Source: Psychrobacter urativorans (GTDB taxonomy: Bacteria > Pseudomonadota > Gammaproteobacteria > Pseudomonadales > Moraxellaceae). Taken from it: a stretch of 64,000 bases of DNA. Position 1 is the stretch's first letter. Every line of letters begins with the position of its first letter. Both the position numbers and the translations under genes were made by a program. The notes under the pieces were generated by a model that worked only from the letters and a program-made list of their open reading frames with translations, was not told the DNA's origin and did no database searches. The stretch is taken from assembly GCF_904846675.1 (NCBI RefSeq), contig NZ_CAJHBT010000003.1:124001-188000 (forward strand), given 5' to 3'. Positions 49,503 through 60,457 of the stretch are shown here, in pieces.

Positions 49503-52178
49503 TCACTCTTCTACCCATTCGCCTTTACGCCAGTACACACCCCAACGTGATGCCTTACCGTTTTTCTCAGAACCAATATACTGCTCTTTTTTCTTACGTG
49601 ACCATCGCAGAATAGTTGGGTTACCCTCAGGGTCTTCGTCCGGCCCTTCAAACAGATACTGGAACTTATCTTCCATCTGATCTTTAATAACTCGCATTTC
49701 TGCCAGTTTTGGCGCACGCGTTTCGCGTACCTTAGGGAACTTAGACGCCGCTAAGAACATGCCAGCCGCTCCTTCGCGTAAGATAAAGTAATCCTCATGC
49801 TTAACTGATTTTAGCTCTGGCATGTGGATTGGGTCCATACGTGGCGGCGCAGGCTCGCCGGTTTTGAGAACCTTACGGGTATTATCACATTTCTGGCAAG
49901 CAAAGTACGGGCCAAAGCGTCCGGTCTTCAGTTCCATCTGTCCATCACACTTATTGCAGTCAATGGTTGGCGCATCTGAGCCAGGAATTTCGAACTTGCC
50001 TTCTTCTAAAATATAACCGTCACAATCAGGATTGTTACCGCAGATATGGAGCTTAAGCCCGCCATCGACGATATAGCCGTCCATTGCCGTTGCACATTTT
50101 GGACAGCGCTTTTTCTCCATCAAATCTTTGACTTCCGCAGCTTCGTCATCGCCTTCTCCGTCATCAAGATTGGCAAAAGCTTCGACCGGCATGAGGTTCT
50201 TGGTGCCTTTACAGCGCTCTTTTGGCGGCAAGTTATAACCCGTACAGCCTAAGAATACACCAGTAGAACCGGTACGTAGCTGCATCGGACGACCGCACAA
50301 ATCACAATGAACATCAGGCACATCGGTTGGATCGTTAGGACGCATGCCATCTTTATCTTTAGCATGCTCAAGCTTAACTTTAAAGTCACCGTAGAAGTTA
50401 TCTAGAACATCTTTCCAATCTTTTTCACCTTCAGCGACGCCATCCAGCTTGTCTTCTAACGCGGCGGTGAAGGTATAATCCATCAAGTCTGGGAAGCTTG
50501 CCGTTAATCTATCGGTGACGATATCACCCATTTTTTCAGCAAATAAGCGTTTGTTTTCTAACTTCACATAGCCGCGATCTTGAATGGTTGAGATAATTGA
50601 GGCATAGGTGGACGGACGACCGATACCTTTTTTCTCAAGCTCTTTAACCAAACTGGCCTCAGTAAAGCGCGGTGCAGGTTTGGTAAAGTGTTGGCTAGGA
50701 TCTAGCTTGTCTAAAATAAGCTCATCACCTTTTTTGACATCAGGTAACAAGCTGTCGTCAGTTTTTGCTGGCGCTTGTACTCTAGTATAACCATCAAAGG
50801 TCATAGTACGCCCACGAGCCTTTAACTCAACATCATCAGCAGTTACGAATAAATTAACCGATAGATATTTTGCTGGCGGCATCTGACAAGCGACAAACTG
50901 ACGCCATATTAGCTCATAAAGACGAATGGCATCACGCTCTACCCCCTTCATCTGGGTAGATTTCATATTAACGTCGGACGGACGAATGGCTTCATGCGCT
51001 TCTTGAGCATTTTGTTTATTACCGTAGAAGTTCGGCTTTTCTGGCACATATTTAGCACCAAAGCTGTCCTCTAGATAGCCACGAACCGCCGCCAATGCAT
51101 CACCAGATAAAAAGGTAGAATCGGTACGCATATAAGTGATATGACCCGCTTCATACAGCCGCTGCGCCAAAATCATGGTCTTTTTCACTGAAAAGCCCAA
51201 ACGCGTACTGGCTGCTTGTTGCAAAGTCGAGGTAATATATGGCGCACTGGGACGCGATTGGGTTGGTTTTTCTTCACGCTCTTTGACCAAATAGCTTGCT
51301 GATTTCAGAACGTCTAGTACTTTATCGGTCTGCTCTTTATTACCCAGCTTAAGGGTTTTGCCAGCTTGCTTGGTCGCCTCTAGACGGATACCGATTTGCT
51401 CAGCGTCTTTTGCACTGTTGTTGTTAAGGTCTGCGATATGAGTATCCGCAAAAATCTGCCAGTATTCTTCAGGGATAAAGGCGCGAATTTCATGTTCACG
51501 CTCAACCACTAAACGCATAGCGACCGACTGTACACGACCTGCGGACAGACCACGAGCGACTTTTTGCCAAAGTAGAGGTGACACCATAAAGCCAACGACC
51601 CGATCTAAAAAGCGTCGGGCTTGTTGCGCATTGACGCGATCGATATCAAGTTTGGATGGCTGCTTAAAGGCATTTTGAATGGCTGTTTTGGTAATTTCAT
51701 TAAAAACCACCCGCTCATATTTACTATCCGCGCCGCCAATAACTTCTTTGAGATGCCAAGCAATAGCTTCCCCTTCCCTATCCATATCCGTTGCCAGATA
51801 GATTTTATCAGCGTTTTTAGCTAAGGCTTTTAGCTCTTTAATCACTTTAGTCTTATTGGGAAGTACTTCATAGACGGCATCCCAATCGTGCTCAGGATCA
51901 ACGCCCATACGCCGTACTAGTGCTTGCTGCGTTTTTTGTTCTTTGGTCAGGCTCTCATCTTTTTTAGTCGCTGCCGCTTTTTTAGCGCCTTTACTGGCAC
52001 CCACCGGTAAGTCGCGTACATGCCCAATACTGGAACGTACGATAAAGTCATCGCCAAGGTATTTATTAATCGTTTTTGCCTTGGCAGGTGACTCGACAAT
52101 CACCAAGGATTTCCCTTTAGGATTCTTGGAGGCGGAGTCTGCAGATACGGAACTTTTTTTACTTGTGGTTTTTGCCAT
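49503..52178 (-). CDS. topA: DNA topoisomerase I
   Basis: Relaxes negative supercoils (type IA). The N-terminal TOPRIM begins [20 protein letters not shown] (about residues 21-40), [16 protein letters not shown] holds the DxD metal site, and the catalytic Tyr is in HITYMRTDS. Near the C-terminus are three cysteine zinc-ribbon units: [10 protein letters not shown] with a [12 protein letters not shown] pair, [10 protein letters not shown] and [20 protein letters not shown]. It is 891 residues from the ATG at 52178; a Lys/Ser-rich arm of about 20 residues precedes the TOPRIM domain. The frame is open upstream to 52298, but that extension is hydrophobic and unlike the family. Confidence 0.97.
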   Translation of the reverse strand: MAKTTSKKSSVSADSASKNPKGKSLVIVESPAKAKTINKYLGDDFIVRSSIGHVRDLPVGASKGAKKAAATKKDESLTKEQKTQQALVRRMGVDPEHDWDAVYEVLPNKTKVIKELKALAKNADKIYLATDMDREGEAIAWHLKEVIGGADSKYERVVFNEITKTAIQNAFKQPSKLDIDRVNAQQARRFLDRVVGFMVSPLLWQKVARGLSAGRVQSVAMRLVVEREHEIRAFIPEEYWQIFADTHIADLNNNSAKDAEQIGIRLEATKQAGKTLKLGNKEQTDKVLDVLKSASYLVKEREEKPTQSRPSAPYITSTLQQAASTRLGFSVKKTMILAQRLYEAGHITYMRTDSTFLSGDALAAVRGYLEDSFGAKYVPEKPNFYGNKQNAQEAHEAIRPSDVNMKSTQMKGVERDAIRLYELIWRQFVACQMPPAKYLSVNLFVTADDVELKARGRTMTFDGYTRVQAPAKTDDSLLPDVKKGDELILDKLDPSQHFTKPAPRFTEASLVKELEKKGIGRPSTYASIISTIQDRGYVKLENKRLFAEKMGDIVTDRLTASFPDLMDYTFTAALEDKLDGVAEGEKDWKDVLDNFYGDFKVKLEHAKDKDGMRPNDPTDVPDVHCDLCGRPMQLRTGSTGVFLGCTGYNLPPKERCKGTKNLMPVEAFANLDDGEGDDEAAEVKDLMEKKRCPKCATAMDGYIVDGGLKLHICGNNPDCDGYILEEGKFEIPGSDAPTIDCNKCDGQMELKTGRFGPYFACQKCDNTRKVLKTGEPAPPRMDPIHMPELKSVKHEDYFILREGAAGMFLAASKFPKVRETRAPKLAEMRVIKDQMEDKFQYLFEGPDEDPEGNPTILRWSRKKKEQYIGSEKNGKASRWGVYWRKGEWVEE

Positions 52179-52478
52179 GTGTGACGACACCATAATGAAT
52201 GGATTAAATATAAATAAGGAGGTATTAGCGTTGCCAATTATTATCGCTAAACATTTTATTATAAAGGCAACTGCTAATAAAAATTGGTCATAAAGCATGC
52301 AATAACTATAGAATTACTATACAACAGCGGTAAATTCATTAAGACGTTACACTGCTAAGAGTTGAGATGTCAACCGTAAATAATTATAGATGGCCCAAAA
52401 TAGCTTACTTCTGGATAGTAAGTGCGACTAATAAATATCAATAACCTAGACTCTTATCATTTTTTAACCAAGTATTAC

Positions 52479-53129
52479 TTAAAGGCTTTTATTGAGCATC
52501 CTACTACTAGCGCCACTATTATAATAAGCCGTCGCTTTGCCAATACTGTTATTAATGCTATTATCATCGTTAGCGCTATAGCGCGGGCTGGTCTGCATCT
52601 GTAAAGCCCACTGCTCCATCTGCACTTTAAGTGCCAATAAATCAGCTTCAATAGCGCTGGTCTTATAGTTAGGATTGGTCAAAGGGCGCACATAAGCGAT
52701 ATCTTCCCAGTACACCACAATACTATTGGCTTTAATCAATAAGGCTTTTATAAAGGGTTCAATAGACGCTGGCAACTCCAATGCTACTTTATCCAAATTA
52801 AAACTGGCAGACGACATAGCAGTAGTATTGGCAATGCCATTAATACTAGCATCGCTATCCGGACGCCATTGGCCATCAATCACCCGATAGCGCGTATAAG
52901 GCATCTGTACATTGTCCAGCACTAGGCCATATTGCCCCAGCATGCCGCGACCATATTCATTGTTTTTACCTTTTACCCAATCCGGACAGGCAACCAGCTT
53001 CGGATTGAGCTGTAAGCGCCGCGCAGTCATACGCAGCTTATCCAAGCGCTGGTCAATGCCGTTAGGTTTGAGCGCCATCATACTCCCATATACGAATAGT
53101 ACAATGGCAATAACAATCCATACACCCAT
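52479..53129 (-). CDS. Unknown protein with N-terminal membrane helix, next to topA
   Basis: A 216-residue protein. Residues 1-20 (MGVWIVIAIVLFVYGSMMAL) form a membrane helix with the rest probably cytoplasmic or periplasmic. The middle part has a RRLQLNPKLVACPDWVKG segment and MPYTRYRVIDGQWRPDSDA. The C-terminal 45 residues are low-complexity Ser/Asn. It lies upstream of topA on the same strand, 300 bases away. Not assigned to a family by me. Confidence 0.7.
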   Translation of the reverse strand: MGVWIVIAIVLFVYGSMMALKPNGIDQRLDKLRMTARRLQLNPKLVACPDWVKGKNNEYGRGMLGQYGLVLDNVQMPYTRYRVIDGQWRPDSDASINGIANTTAMSSASFNLDKVALELPASIEPFIKALLIKANSIVVYWEDIAYVRPLTNPNYKTSAIEADLLALKVQMEQWALQMQTSPRYSANDDNSINNSIGKATAYYNSGASSRMLNKSL

Positions 53130-53415
53130 GATAGTTTGGCCTTTTAGCTGGATTAAAATGTTGCGGGTAAAAGAAGATAGCAGGTATTCATAATGAGCAC
53201 AAACGATTATAAATCAAGCGTTGCTCTCTCATTTATAATAAAAGCACCATTATTAACAGTTCAATATCAGTCACTTAGCAAGCGTAAATAGTTTCTTACT
53301 ATAACAAGATGCAAAAAGTTGCTACGCGCAAAAAGTGCTATGATAAATCATAATTTTAAACGCACGCAGGTTTATTATGACTTATATTGTTCAACTAATC
53401 TCATCATTCAAGCCT

Positions 53416-53907
53416 ATGATGAAAAAACCTACTGTCAAATCAACTGCCGCGTTGAGCTTGATGTCGGCAGCACTAGTGACGTTATCAGGCTGTGCCACCA
53501 CTCAAAGCTTAACCCCAGAGCAGTGTCAAGCCAGCAACTGGCAACAAGTCGGCTATAATGATGGCTCGCGTGGACGTTCAGGCGCATACTTTGGGCACTA
53601 TACCAATAGCTGTGCCAGTGTCGCCGGTGCAACGCCCAATCGTATGCTGTGGGAACAAGGGCGCCAGCAAGGGCTCAAGAAGAACTACTGTACTGAGCTG
53701 AGTGCTTATAAGCATGGCCGCGAAGGCTATGATTGGCAGCCAGTCTGTCCACTCGAAGGCATCGATAAGTTAGAAGAAGCCTATGCGCAGGGACGCTATT
53801 ATTATATCCGCCAACGCGACCTCGATAACTTACGCTCACCCTCTCCATTTGGTTATGGGCATGGGCGTCTTGGTTACGGTTATCACCCCTTTGGCTATGG
53901 CTGGTAA
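53416..53907 (+). CDS. DUF2799-like lipoprotein
   Basis: Starting at the ATG at 53416 or 53419 (163-164 residues), the protein opens with a lipoprotein signal, with LSGC near residue 26. The mature part contains CQASNWQQVGYNDGSRGRSG and a second WEQGRQQGL segment, in keeping with the DUF2799 group of small outer-membrane lipoproteins with G-R-x-G type repeats. The tail is Gly/Tyr-rich (GYGHGRLGYGYHPFGYGW). The longer frame from 53377 adds a segment that would sit before the signal peptide. Function unknown. Confidence 0.8.
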   Translation: MMKKPTVKSTAALSLMSAALVTLSGCATTQSLTPEQCQASNWQQVGYNDGSRGRSGAYFGHYTNSCASVAGATPNRMLWEQGRQQGLKKNYCTELSAYKHGREGYDWQPVCPLEGIDKLEEAYAQGRYYYIRQRDLDNLRSPSPFGYGHGRLGYGYHPFGYGW

Positions 53908-54073
53908 AAACTAAATTGGTGAAAGCCTAAAATAGAATAAAGGAAACCTCGCAAAGTAGACTTTGCAAGGCTGGAGGTAAGTTTTATTATTTTATTTGTT
54001 CTTCTTATTATCTTAGTTATTTTTTTATTAATAGCAGGGCTGGTTTATGTGACCAGCTTATTTATATAAAAAG

Positions 54074-54475
54074 CTACTCATTTACAAAGGCTATTTTGCT
54101 AAGTCCCGCTTGACTGGCAGAGGCCAATACTTGTGCCACCGCGTCATATTTACTTTCTCTATCCGCCCGCAGCTGAATAGCAGGGTCGCTACCACTGGCA
54201 CTCTCTTGCTGCAAGCGACTATCTAACTCTTCGATACTAATAGGATCGCTATCCCAAAAGATACCGGCATCTTTGTCAATGCTGATTTGAATCACTTCTG
54301 GCGGCTGCTCGTTGACTACTGCGCTGGTCTTGGGCAAATCTAACGGCACGGTAGGATTTAGAACGGTAGCGGTCAATAGAAATATAATCATCAATACCAA
54401 CATGACATCGATAAGCGGAATGAGGTTCATCTCATTCATACTTTGCGCGTCATCATCACCTAACTGAAATGCCAT
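54074..54475 (-). CDS. exbD: ExbD/TolR-family energy transducer subunit
   Basis: Part of the proton-driven TonB-ExbB-ExbD complex in the inner membrane. A 133-residue protein with one N-terminal helix containing LIPLIDVMLVLMIIFLLTA (about residues 18-36), whose Asp is the proton-carrying residue of the family, and a periplasmic C-terminal domain with the typical IQLRADRESKYDAVAQVL segment. It follows exbB and tonB on the same strand, so it is assigned to iron uptake rather than to the Tol system. Confidence 0.93.
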   Translation of the reverse strand: MAFQLGDDDAQSMNEMNLIPLIDVMLVLMIIFLLTATVLNPTVPLDLPKTSAVVNEQPPEVIQISIDKDAGIFWDSDPISIEELDSRLQQESASGSDPAIQLRADRESKYDAVAQVLASASQAGLSKIAFVNE

Positions 54476-54608
54476 AATAGTCTCAATCGTGGGTCATTTT
54501 TCTATATGAATTTAAGCTTGTATAAAGGGTTGCTTATAGAACTATTTCTAGCACAATTAATTATAAAGCTATTAACTTATAACAGCTGACAATAGCCCTG
54601 AACCAGCC

Positions 54609-55310
54609 TTATGAGCGTGAGGTCACCGAGTTCTGATAGCCTGCATTTTGCTTAGTATTGTTCACATTAGCCGTTGCTACATTGGCTGCCACCTGCGGCT
54701 TAACTGCTGGCTGCTGAGCTTCTGTTAACTCGGCAGTTTTTGCCAATAGCTCATGGGCTCTATCATTGGCATGGTACATGACACTACGATTAATACGTAC
54801 GGCAAGGTTATAAAACACCACCGCTGGAATAGCCACGGCAATCCCCAAACCCGTCATAATGAGTGCTTCACCCACTGGCCCGGCCACTTGTCCAAGCCCT
54901 GCTTGTCCGCTAACACCGATATTATGTAGCGCATGAAAAATACCCCACACTGTACCGAACAGTCCGATGAATGGCGCAATGGCAGCAGTCGTCCCTAAAA
55001 TAGGCAAACCACGCTCACTGTTATAGCGATAACGGCCGATATGTTGCAGTAAGGCTTGCTCGGTAACCAAACGCCGGGCTGCCGTATCTAATCCTGCTAA
55101 TGCTGAACGCTTTTGTTGAATAGCCTGACTCAAGTCATCAGCCACTTGGCTTGCAAGCTTGCGGCTTTGTAGTACGCGGATAATCCCTGTCACCCAAGAG
55201 AGTAACGACAATACCAGCAGTATAAAAAACAGCCCTTTGGTCACAATATCGCTTAATTGCCAGTAGCTTGCAAAGTCCATGTCAGACTCCTTAATGAGTT
55301 GTACAATCAC
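54609..55310 (-). CDS. exbB: ExbB/TolQ-family proton channel subunit
   Basis: A 233-residue membrane protein with three helices (near 26-45, 124-150 and 160-185). The family signature GLFGTVWGIFHALHNI and the following GVSGQAGLGQVAGPVGEALI are clearly present. It works with ExbD to transmit the proton gradient to TonB. It lies between tonB and exbD, 117 and 133 bases from each, in one apparent operon. The C-terminal tail of about 40 residues is Ala/Val/Asn-rich and variable. Confidence 0.94.
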   Translation of the reverse strand: MIVQLIKESDMDFASYWQLSDIVTKGLFFILLVLSLLSWVTGIIRVLQSRKLASQVADDLSQAIQQKRSALAGLDTAARRLVTEQALLQHIGRYRYNSERGLPILGTTAAIAPFIGLFGTVWGIFHALHNIGVSGQAGLGQVAGPVGEALIMTGLGIAVAIPAVVFYNLAVRINRSVMYHANDRAHELLAKTAELTEAQQPAVKPQVAANVATANVNNTKQNAGYQNSVTSRS

Positions 55311-55427
55311 ATGAAGACGTTGCGACTATCGCATCTGCTCTTATCATGAAAAAGTTATAAATGAATGTTTTTTAATAAAGTTGCTAAAAAATTAATAAAA
55401 ACAAAATAAAGAATTAATAAACAGTTA

Positions 55428-56474
55428 TTAGGGCACTGCATAGCTGATGGGTAAAGTCACATTGCCGACCACTGGCACCCCATTTTTCTTAAAGGGTCTA
55501 AACTTGCCAGAGCGAACTTGACGCTGCGCTTCCCTATCTAAAATAGCGTTACCAGAAGATTTTGCCAAACTAACGCTATCGATGCCACCTTGCTTGTTCA
55601 CTCGTAGTACCAATACAAGGTTAAAGGTATCGCCCGAACGTGCGCTACGTTTGGCACGATCAGGAAAGCTAAAGTTAGGCGCGGCGGCCCAATTGGCATT
55701 ACTGGCATTGAAGTTGACCGGTGTATTGCTGGCATCAGCATCGGCTTTCGCTTCGGCATCAGCTTTCGCTCTAGCATCTGCATCGGCTTGAGCATCACGA
55801 GCACGTTTTCTAGCGGCGTTTCTAGCAGCATCCTGCTCTTGTGCTGCCAAAGACCTAAGTTGATCATCAGTAGTTGTCGTACCGACTCTAGGTTCTTGTG
55901 AAAACTTTTGACTGGGCTGATTCTGACTGACGAAAGGCTCTGACTCTATTTCTTTAGGTTTTGATACCGTATTAGGCTTTTCAGGCTTGGTTTCTTTCAC
56001 TATCGTTTTTGTTGTGGTGTTTACAACGGGCGGCGTTTCCGGTTCAGGCTTGGCTTCAACCACTGGTTCAGGCTTGGCTTCTGGTTTAGGTTCGACCGCT
56101 GGTTCAGGCTCGGTTTTAGGTTCTAGGCTAGCCTTAGATTCAGGCTCAGACGCTGAAAGTGGTTCGGTTTCTATATTTTCTTGAACCTCTTCAACATCTT
56201 GTTGAACCTTTGCAACCTCAGTCTGTACTGGTTCAGACTCTACAGCTTCTGTCTCTACTGGTTCAGGTATTATTTGTTCAATTTGTGGTACTTCGGCAGG
56301 TAGCGTCACCATTTGTATTTCGATAGGGGCCGGCGTATTGTGCACTTCATCTATAGGTGATGGTGGTTTCATGGCCACTAATGCCATCGCGGTAAGCAAA
56401 TGTAGCCCCACAACGGCACCAATCGCTATTAATGTCAATTTACGTGGCGGCGCGTTAAAATTGGTTGAGCCCAT
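55428..56474 (-). CDS. tonB: TonB energy transducer
   Basis: Spans the periplasm to energise outer-membrane receptors. An N-terminal anchor helix (KLTLIAIGAVVGLHLLTAMA, about residues 13-32) is followed by a long Pro/Glu/Lys-rich spacer (about 40-200) with many EP and KP units, a charged Ala/Asp helix (about 205-250), and the C-terminal TonB domain ending SGKFRPFKKNGVPVVGNVTL. At 348 residues it is longer than E. coli TonB. It heads the tonB-exbB-exbD group, and a Fur-box-like dyad sits about 50 bases upstream of its start. Confidence 0.95.
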   Translation of the reverse strand: MGSTNFNAPPRKLTLIAIGAVVGLHLLTAMALVAMKPPSPIDEVHNTPAPIEIQMVTLPAEVPQIEQIIPEPVETEAVESEPVQTEVAKVQQDVEEVQENIETEPLSASEPESKASLEPKTEPEPAVEPKPEAKPEPVVEAKPEPETPPVVNTTTKTIVKETKPEKPNTVSKPKEIESEPFVSQNQPSQKFSQEPRVGTTTTDDQLRSLAAQEQDAARNAARKRARDAQADADARAKADAEAKADADASNTPVNFNASNANWAAAPNFSFPDRAKRSARSGDTFNLVLVLRVNKQGGIDSVSLAKSSGNAILDREAQRQVRSGKFRPFKKNGVPVVGNVTLPISYAVP

Positions 56475-56523
56475 AACACCCTAACAGTTAGCTGAAATCA
56501 AAGTGGCTTAATATTAATACAAA

Positions 56524-56538
56524 CGATAACTATTATCA
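56524..56538 (-). promoter_or_regulatory. Fur box upstream of tonB
   Basis: CGATAAC-T-ATTATCA matches the 7-1-7 Fur consensus (TGATAAT-N-ATTATCA) at 12 of 14 positions. It lies about 50 bases before the tonB start. Confidence 0.65.
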
Positions 56539-56686
56539 ATAAAATAATAAAACTATTACTGATCTTTGTACTTATTCACTTATAAAAAACGCTCTCAAAG
56601 CTTTTAAAAATGGTCAGCACACCGTTTATCTATCCTGTAAAACACTGCTTTTATTATAAACACAAACCTTATTATTAATGGCAATC

Positions 56687-56706
56687 GTTATCATTATCAT
56701 TGATAA
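56687..56706 (+). promoter_or_regulatory. Fur box upstream of the iron ABC operon
   Basis: An array of Fur hexamers, GTTATC-ATTATC-ATTGAT, lies about 210 bases before the substrate-binding protein gene. With the tonB box it makes this 445-base divergent region a likely shared iron-control element. Confidence 0.65.
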
Positions 56707-56919
56707 AAATTATTATTTCCTTTATTATAGGCAATATCAGTTTACTCTTATGCATGATGTCAGCCATGACCAACCAAGCTTAGTTTATAGCATTAATAAC
56801 AGCCGATGAGCATTGTTTTAGCATCCTATTTATAATGCTAAGCGGGCTCTTTTCCTTTTTATACCTTGCCGGCGTTTTATAAGCGTACTGGTTATAACCT
56901 GTAATATACCGAGTGTTTT

Positions 56920-57978
56920 ATGTTGATCAATACCCTAGCCACTGCTAATTCAGCAAGCCCTTCGTTATTCAAACGTCCTCTATTAACAGTAGTGACTGCC
57001 GCATTATTCGCCAGTATTAGCTTGACGGGCTGCTCATCGCCTGAATCTAGCGATTCTACACCAGCAGAGACTAAGGTGGAAAATGACACCCCTAATGTGT
57101 CAGATAATATTGCTAATAACGATGCGGTCTCTATTGCCTCCGTTGAGGTTGATACGGTTAAAGGTAAGGTAAGCTTACCGATGAATCCATCGCCTATTGT
57201 GGTGTACGACATGACGTTGATGCAGGATTTGGCAGCGCTTGATGTGGCTATCGATGGTAAACCAAGCGGTCTACATTTAAATAACTTACAATCAAAAGTA
57301 CAACCCGATCCAAAAGAGGTGGGTACCATATTTGAGCCGGATTTTGAAGCACTGAATGCTATGAAGCCGCAAGCTATTTTAGTCGGTTCGCGTATGGCTG
57401 AAAAATACAATGAGCTATCAAACATTGCGCCAACGCTTGATATGAGTATCGATACTGCCAATATTTATGAATCTAGCAAGCAACGCTTACATGACTTAGG
57501 TGCCTTATTTGGTAAAAGTGATCAAGCGCTAAAGCTACAACAAAATATTGATGGCCTCATTGATCAAAATCAAAAGTTAACCAAAAATAAAGGTGATGGC
57601 TTGGTGGTGATGGTTAACGGTAACAAGCTGTCAGCATACGGCGATAAGTCACGCTTTGGCTTTGTACATACCATACTTGGCGTACCGATGGTTGACAATC
57701 AAATTAAAGATGCCAATCATGGTCAGCCAATCTCGTTTGAATACTTGCAAAAGACCAATCCAGACTGGTTATTTGTGGTTGACCGCAGCGCCGCTATCGG
57801 TGAAGACAGCGCAGGTGCCAAAGCAGTATTAGATAATCCATTAGTGGCACAAACCACCGCCTGGAAAAAAGACCAAGTGGTCTATCTTAGCCCAGATTCT
57901 TATTTAGCATTTGGTGGCTATCAGCAGTGGATGCAAGACTTGACGGCTATCAAAACTGCCTTTAGCGCTGCTCAGTAG
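56920..57978 (+). CDS. Siderophore-type ABC transporter substrate-binding lipoprotein
   Basis: Captures a ferric siderophore in the periplasm. The 352-residue protein has a lipoprotein signal with ISLTGCSS (Cys near residue 40), then a Ser/Asp/Asn-rich linker, then a two-lobed class III binding domain: PMNPSPIVVYDMTLMQDLAA, GTIFEPDFEALNAMKPQAIL, NPDWLFVVDRSAA and the end LAFGGYQQWMQDL. It resembles the FatB/YclQ/CeuE group that binds catecholate or petrobactin-type siderophores. First gene of a four-gene operon with two permeases and an ATPase. Confidence 0.92.
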   Translation: MLINTLATANSASPSLFKRPLLTVVTAALFASISLTGCSSPESSDSTPAETKVENDTPNVSDNIANNDAVSIASVEVDTVKGKVSLPMNPSPIVVYDMTLMQDLAALDVAIDGKPSGLHLNNLQSKVQPDPKEVGTIFEPDFEALNAMKPQAILVGSRMAEKYNELSNIAPTLDMSIDTANIYESSKQRLHDLGALFGKSDQALKLQQNIDGLIDQNQKLTKNKGDGLVVMVNGNKLSAYGDKSRFGFVHTILGVPMVDNQIKDANHGQPISFEYLQKTNPDWLFVVDRSAAIGEDSAGAKAVLDNPLVAQTTAWKKDQVVYLSPDSYLAFGGYQQWMQDLTAIKTAFSAAQ

Positions 57979-58015
57979 TCGTTATAGTCGTGAATTATGT
58001 AGGCTATAAATAGTT

Positions 58016-59128
58016 ATGTCGTTATTTTCTAATCGTAGCAATGATAGCGTTATTGCTGAGCCTGGCGATAGCAATTCCTTGCCAGCTCTTCCAACATGGC
58101 GGCGGCGCGGTTTTAGCAGCAGTGGCGCTAATAAAAGCCGCCGCGCTACACTACCACCATGGTTGATAAACACAGGAAGCCTCATTGTAATGGGGCTTTT
58201 AGTGTTGCTAAGTTTATCTATTGGGGTAGCTGACTTTTCATGGTCTGGTATCTTTCATAGTCTGATTAATGGGAGCGCTAACTCAGACAGCTCGCTGATG
58301 CTGGTCAGCCGCTTGCCGCGTACTATCGCTATTATTTTGACCGGTATTGCGATGGCCGTTGCTGGCATGATTATTCAAGTAGTGCTCAAAAACCGTTTCG
58401 TTGAACCGTCAATGGTTGGCGCCACTCAGAGCGCGGCACTGGGTTTATTAGTGGTCAGTCTCTTCTTTCCTGCCAGCGCGCTTATTATCAAGATGAGTGT
58501 AGCTACTATCACTGCGGTGTTCGGCATGATGCTGTTTATGCTGCTTATTCACCGTATTCCGCCGACTGACTTTTTGATGATTCCACTTATTGGTATTGTC
58601 TTTGGTGGGATTATCGATGCCATAACGACCTTTATTGCTTATCAAACTGAGACTTTACAGATGCTCAGCGTTTGGCAATTCGGTGACTTTTCAGCCGTAT
58701 TAGCAGGACGCTACGAGCTGCTGTGGCTAACCGGTGGTCTGTGTGTCATCGCTTATATTATTGCTGATAAGCTGACTATCGTTGGCTTAGGCGACAATAT
58801 TGCCCTGAACTTAGGTATCAGTAAGCGCCATGTGACGTGGATTGGTGTTGGGATGGTTGCAATGATGAGCGCGGTGGTGGTGGTCACTGTTGGAGTCATT
58901 CCTTTTATCGGTCTGATTGTTCCTAATATCGTCAGTCGAATAATGGGCGATAAGCTCAGACGTAGCTTGCCAGCGGTTGCCTTACTGGGGGCTTCAGCAG
59001 TATTGCTCTGCGATATTATTGGTCGCTCTATTCGCTATCCTTTCGAAGTTCCTGTAGCGACAGTCTTTGGTGTGGTAGGTACGGTGGTGTTTTTATGGCT
59101 GTTATTACGTGCGCCTGCGGAGCCATAA
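58016..59128 (+). CDS. Siderophore ABC transporter permease (first subunit)
   Basis: A FecCD/BtuC-type permease, 370 residues with about nine to ten helices. Residues 1-55 are a polar arm before the first helix. The conserved SRLPRTIAIILTGIAMAVAG with the family's Arg-Pro-Arg-like motif and PFIGLIVPNIVSRIMGDKLR (the cytoplasmic loop that contacts the ATPase) are both present. Located 37 bases after the binding-protein gene. Most similar in layout to FatD/YclN. Confidence 0.92.
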   Translation: MSLFSNRSNDSVIAEPGDSNSLPALPTWRRRGFSSSGANKSRRATLPPWLINTGSLIVMGLLVLLSLSIGVADFSWSGIFHSLINGSANSDSSLMLVSRLPRTIAIILTGIAMAVAGMIIQVVLKNRFVEPSMVGATQSAALGLLVVSLFFPASALIIKMSVATITAVFGMMLFMLLIHRIPPTDFLMIPLIGIVFGGIIDAITTFIAYQTETLQMLSVWQFGDFSAVLAGRYELLWLTGGLCVIAYIIADKLTIVGLGDNIALNLGISKRHVTWIGVGMVAMMSAVVVVTVGVIPFIGLIVPNIVSRIMGDKLRRSLPAVALLGASAVLLCDIIGRSIRYPFEVPVATVFGVVGTVVFLWLLLRAPAEP

Positions 59129-59307
59129 AAGCCATAAAATCGGCGATAAGTTATTAGAGGCTTGGTATTATCTAGCAGTAAATTAATAAGCACTTATCCA
59201 GGCAGCCATACAGGCGTTAATGGCCTATTTATCGTCTTTTCGTCGCCTTATTTGTCCTATATTCTTATAAGACTAGCTTTATACCATCAGCCTTACAGGA
59301 TTCGCGC

Positions 59308-60354
59308 ATGCGCTCACCTTCTGCCTCTACTACAACAGATATGGATACTCATATTGAGTCATCTGAGCATGCCAAGTTATTAGGATTTTGGGCAAGGCTG
59401 TGGTTGGCAATCACTCAACATCCAAAATCAATTGCTAGCGTTATTTTATTAATCTCAGCCATATTATTTTTGACTGTTAACGTTAATGGTTATTGGGACT
59501 TTGCACTGCCATTACGTGGTAAAAAACTATTGGCATTAATGGTAGTTGGCTATGCGATTGGGGTGTCAACTCTTCTATTCCAGACCTTAACCCACAATCC
59601 TATTTTGACCCCGTCTTTACTCGGCTTTGACTCGCTATATGTATTACTGCAAAGCTTATTGGTATTTTTCTTAGGCTCCATAAGCTATACCAGTATTAAT
59701 CCGATAGCAAAGTTTGGGCTTGAGATTGTCTTGATGTTTGGCGCGTCGTTGCTACTGTTTAAACTACTGTTCTCGAAGAGCAGTCAAGATTTAACACGGC
59801 TCATTTTAGTGGGTGTTATTTTTGGGGTGCTATTTCGTAGCCTATCGGCATTGATTGCACGACTGATTAATCCTGATGACTTTGTGGTTGTGCAATCGGC
59901 CAGTTACGCGCAGTTCAATACGGTTAATCCTGACCTACTTAGTATTAGCGTCATAATTTGTGCGATTAGCGCTGTGTTTGTCTGGCGCTGGCGTTATCAA
60001 TTTGATGTATTAATGCTAGGTAAAGACCAAGCGATTAACTTAGGTATTAATTATCAACGCTTGGCTTTTGGGCTATTAACCGTTATCGCTATTTTAGTAG
60101 CGACCGCTACGGCATTGGTCGGTCCAGTGACCTTTTTTGGGCTATTAGTCTGCGCCTTGACCAATAGACTCGCCCGCCATATGTATCATAGTGAGCGGCT
60201 AATACTGGTCAGCTTAGTGGCCATGATTTGCTTGGTATTAGGCCAAACGGTATTCGAGCAAGTATTAGGTATGGCTGGGGTGTTATCAGTAGTCATTGAG
60301 CTAGCAGGTGGTTTGGTATTTTTAGTATTAATATTTATGACCCATCGCCGCTAG
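59308..60354 (+). CDS. Siderophore ABC transporter permease (second subunit)
   Basis: A 348-residue paralogue of the preceding permease, also FecCD-type, beginning with a short polar arm and a helix near residues 45-60. GPVTFFGLLVCALTNRLARH is the ATPase-contact loop. The presence of two different permease genes fits the FatC-FatD/YclN-YclO heterodimer arrangement. A gap of 180 bases separates it from the first permease gene. The short frame inside that gap is not a gene. Confidence 0.9.
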   Translation: MRSPSASTTTDMDTHIESSEHAKLLGFWARLWLAITQHPKSIASVILLISAILFLTVNVNGYWDFALPLRGKKLLALMVVGYAIGVSTLLFQTLTHNPILTPSLLGFDSLYVLLQSLLVFFLGSISYTSINPIAKFGLEIVLMFGASLLLFKLLFSKSSQDLTRLILVGVIFGVLFRSLSALIARLINPDDFVVVQSASYAQFNTVNPDLLSISVIICAISAVFVWRWRYQFDVLMLGKDQAINLGINYQRLAFGLLTVIAILVATATALVGPVTFFGLLVCALTNRLARHMYHSERLILVSLVAMICLVLGQTVFEQVLGMAGVLSVVIELAGGLVFLVLIFMTHRR

Positions 60355-60457
60355 CGCTTAATTAATCGTATTTGGCACTATAAATAGGCGTACTTGACAT
60401 TATCAATAAGAAACCGCTTAAAACGTATTAAAAATTCAGCTTAAAATAAGAGCGACT

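Noticed and set aside
59162..59383. 73-codon frame between the two permease genes
   Set aside because: It overlaps the real second permease start in another frame and has no supporting signal.
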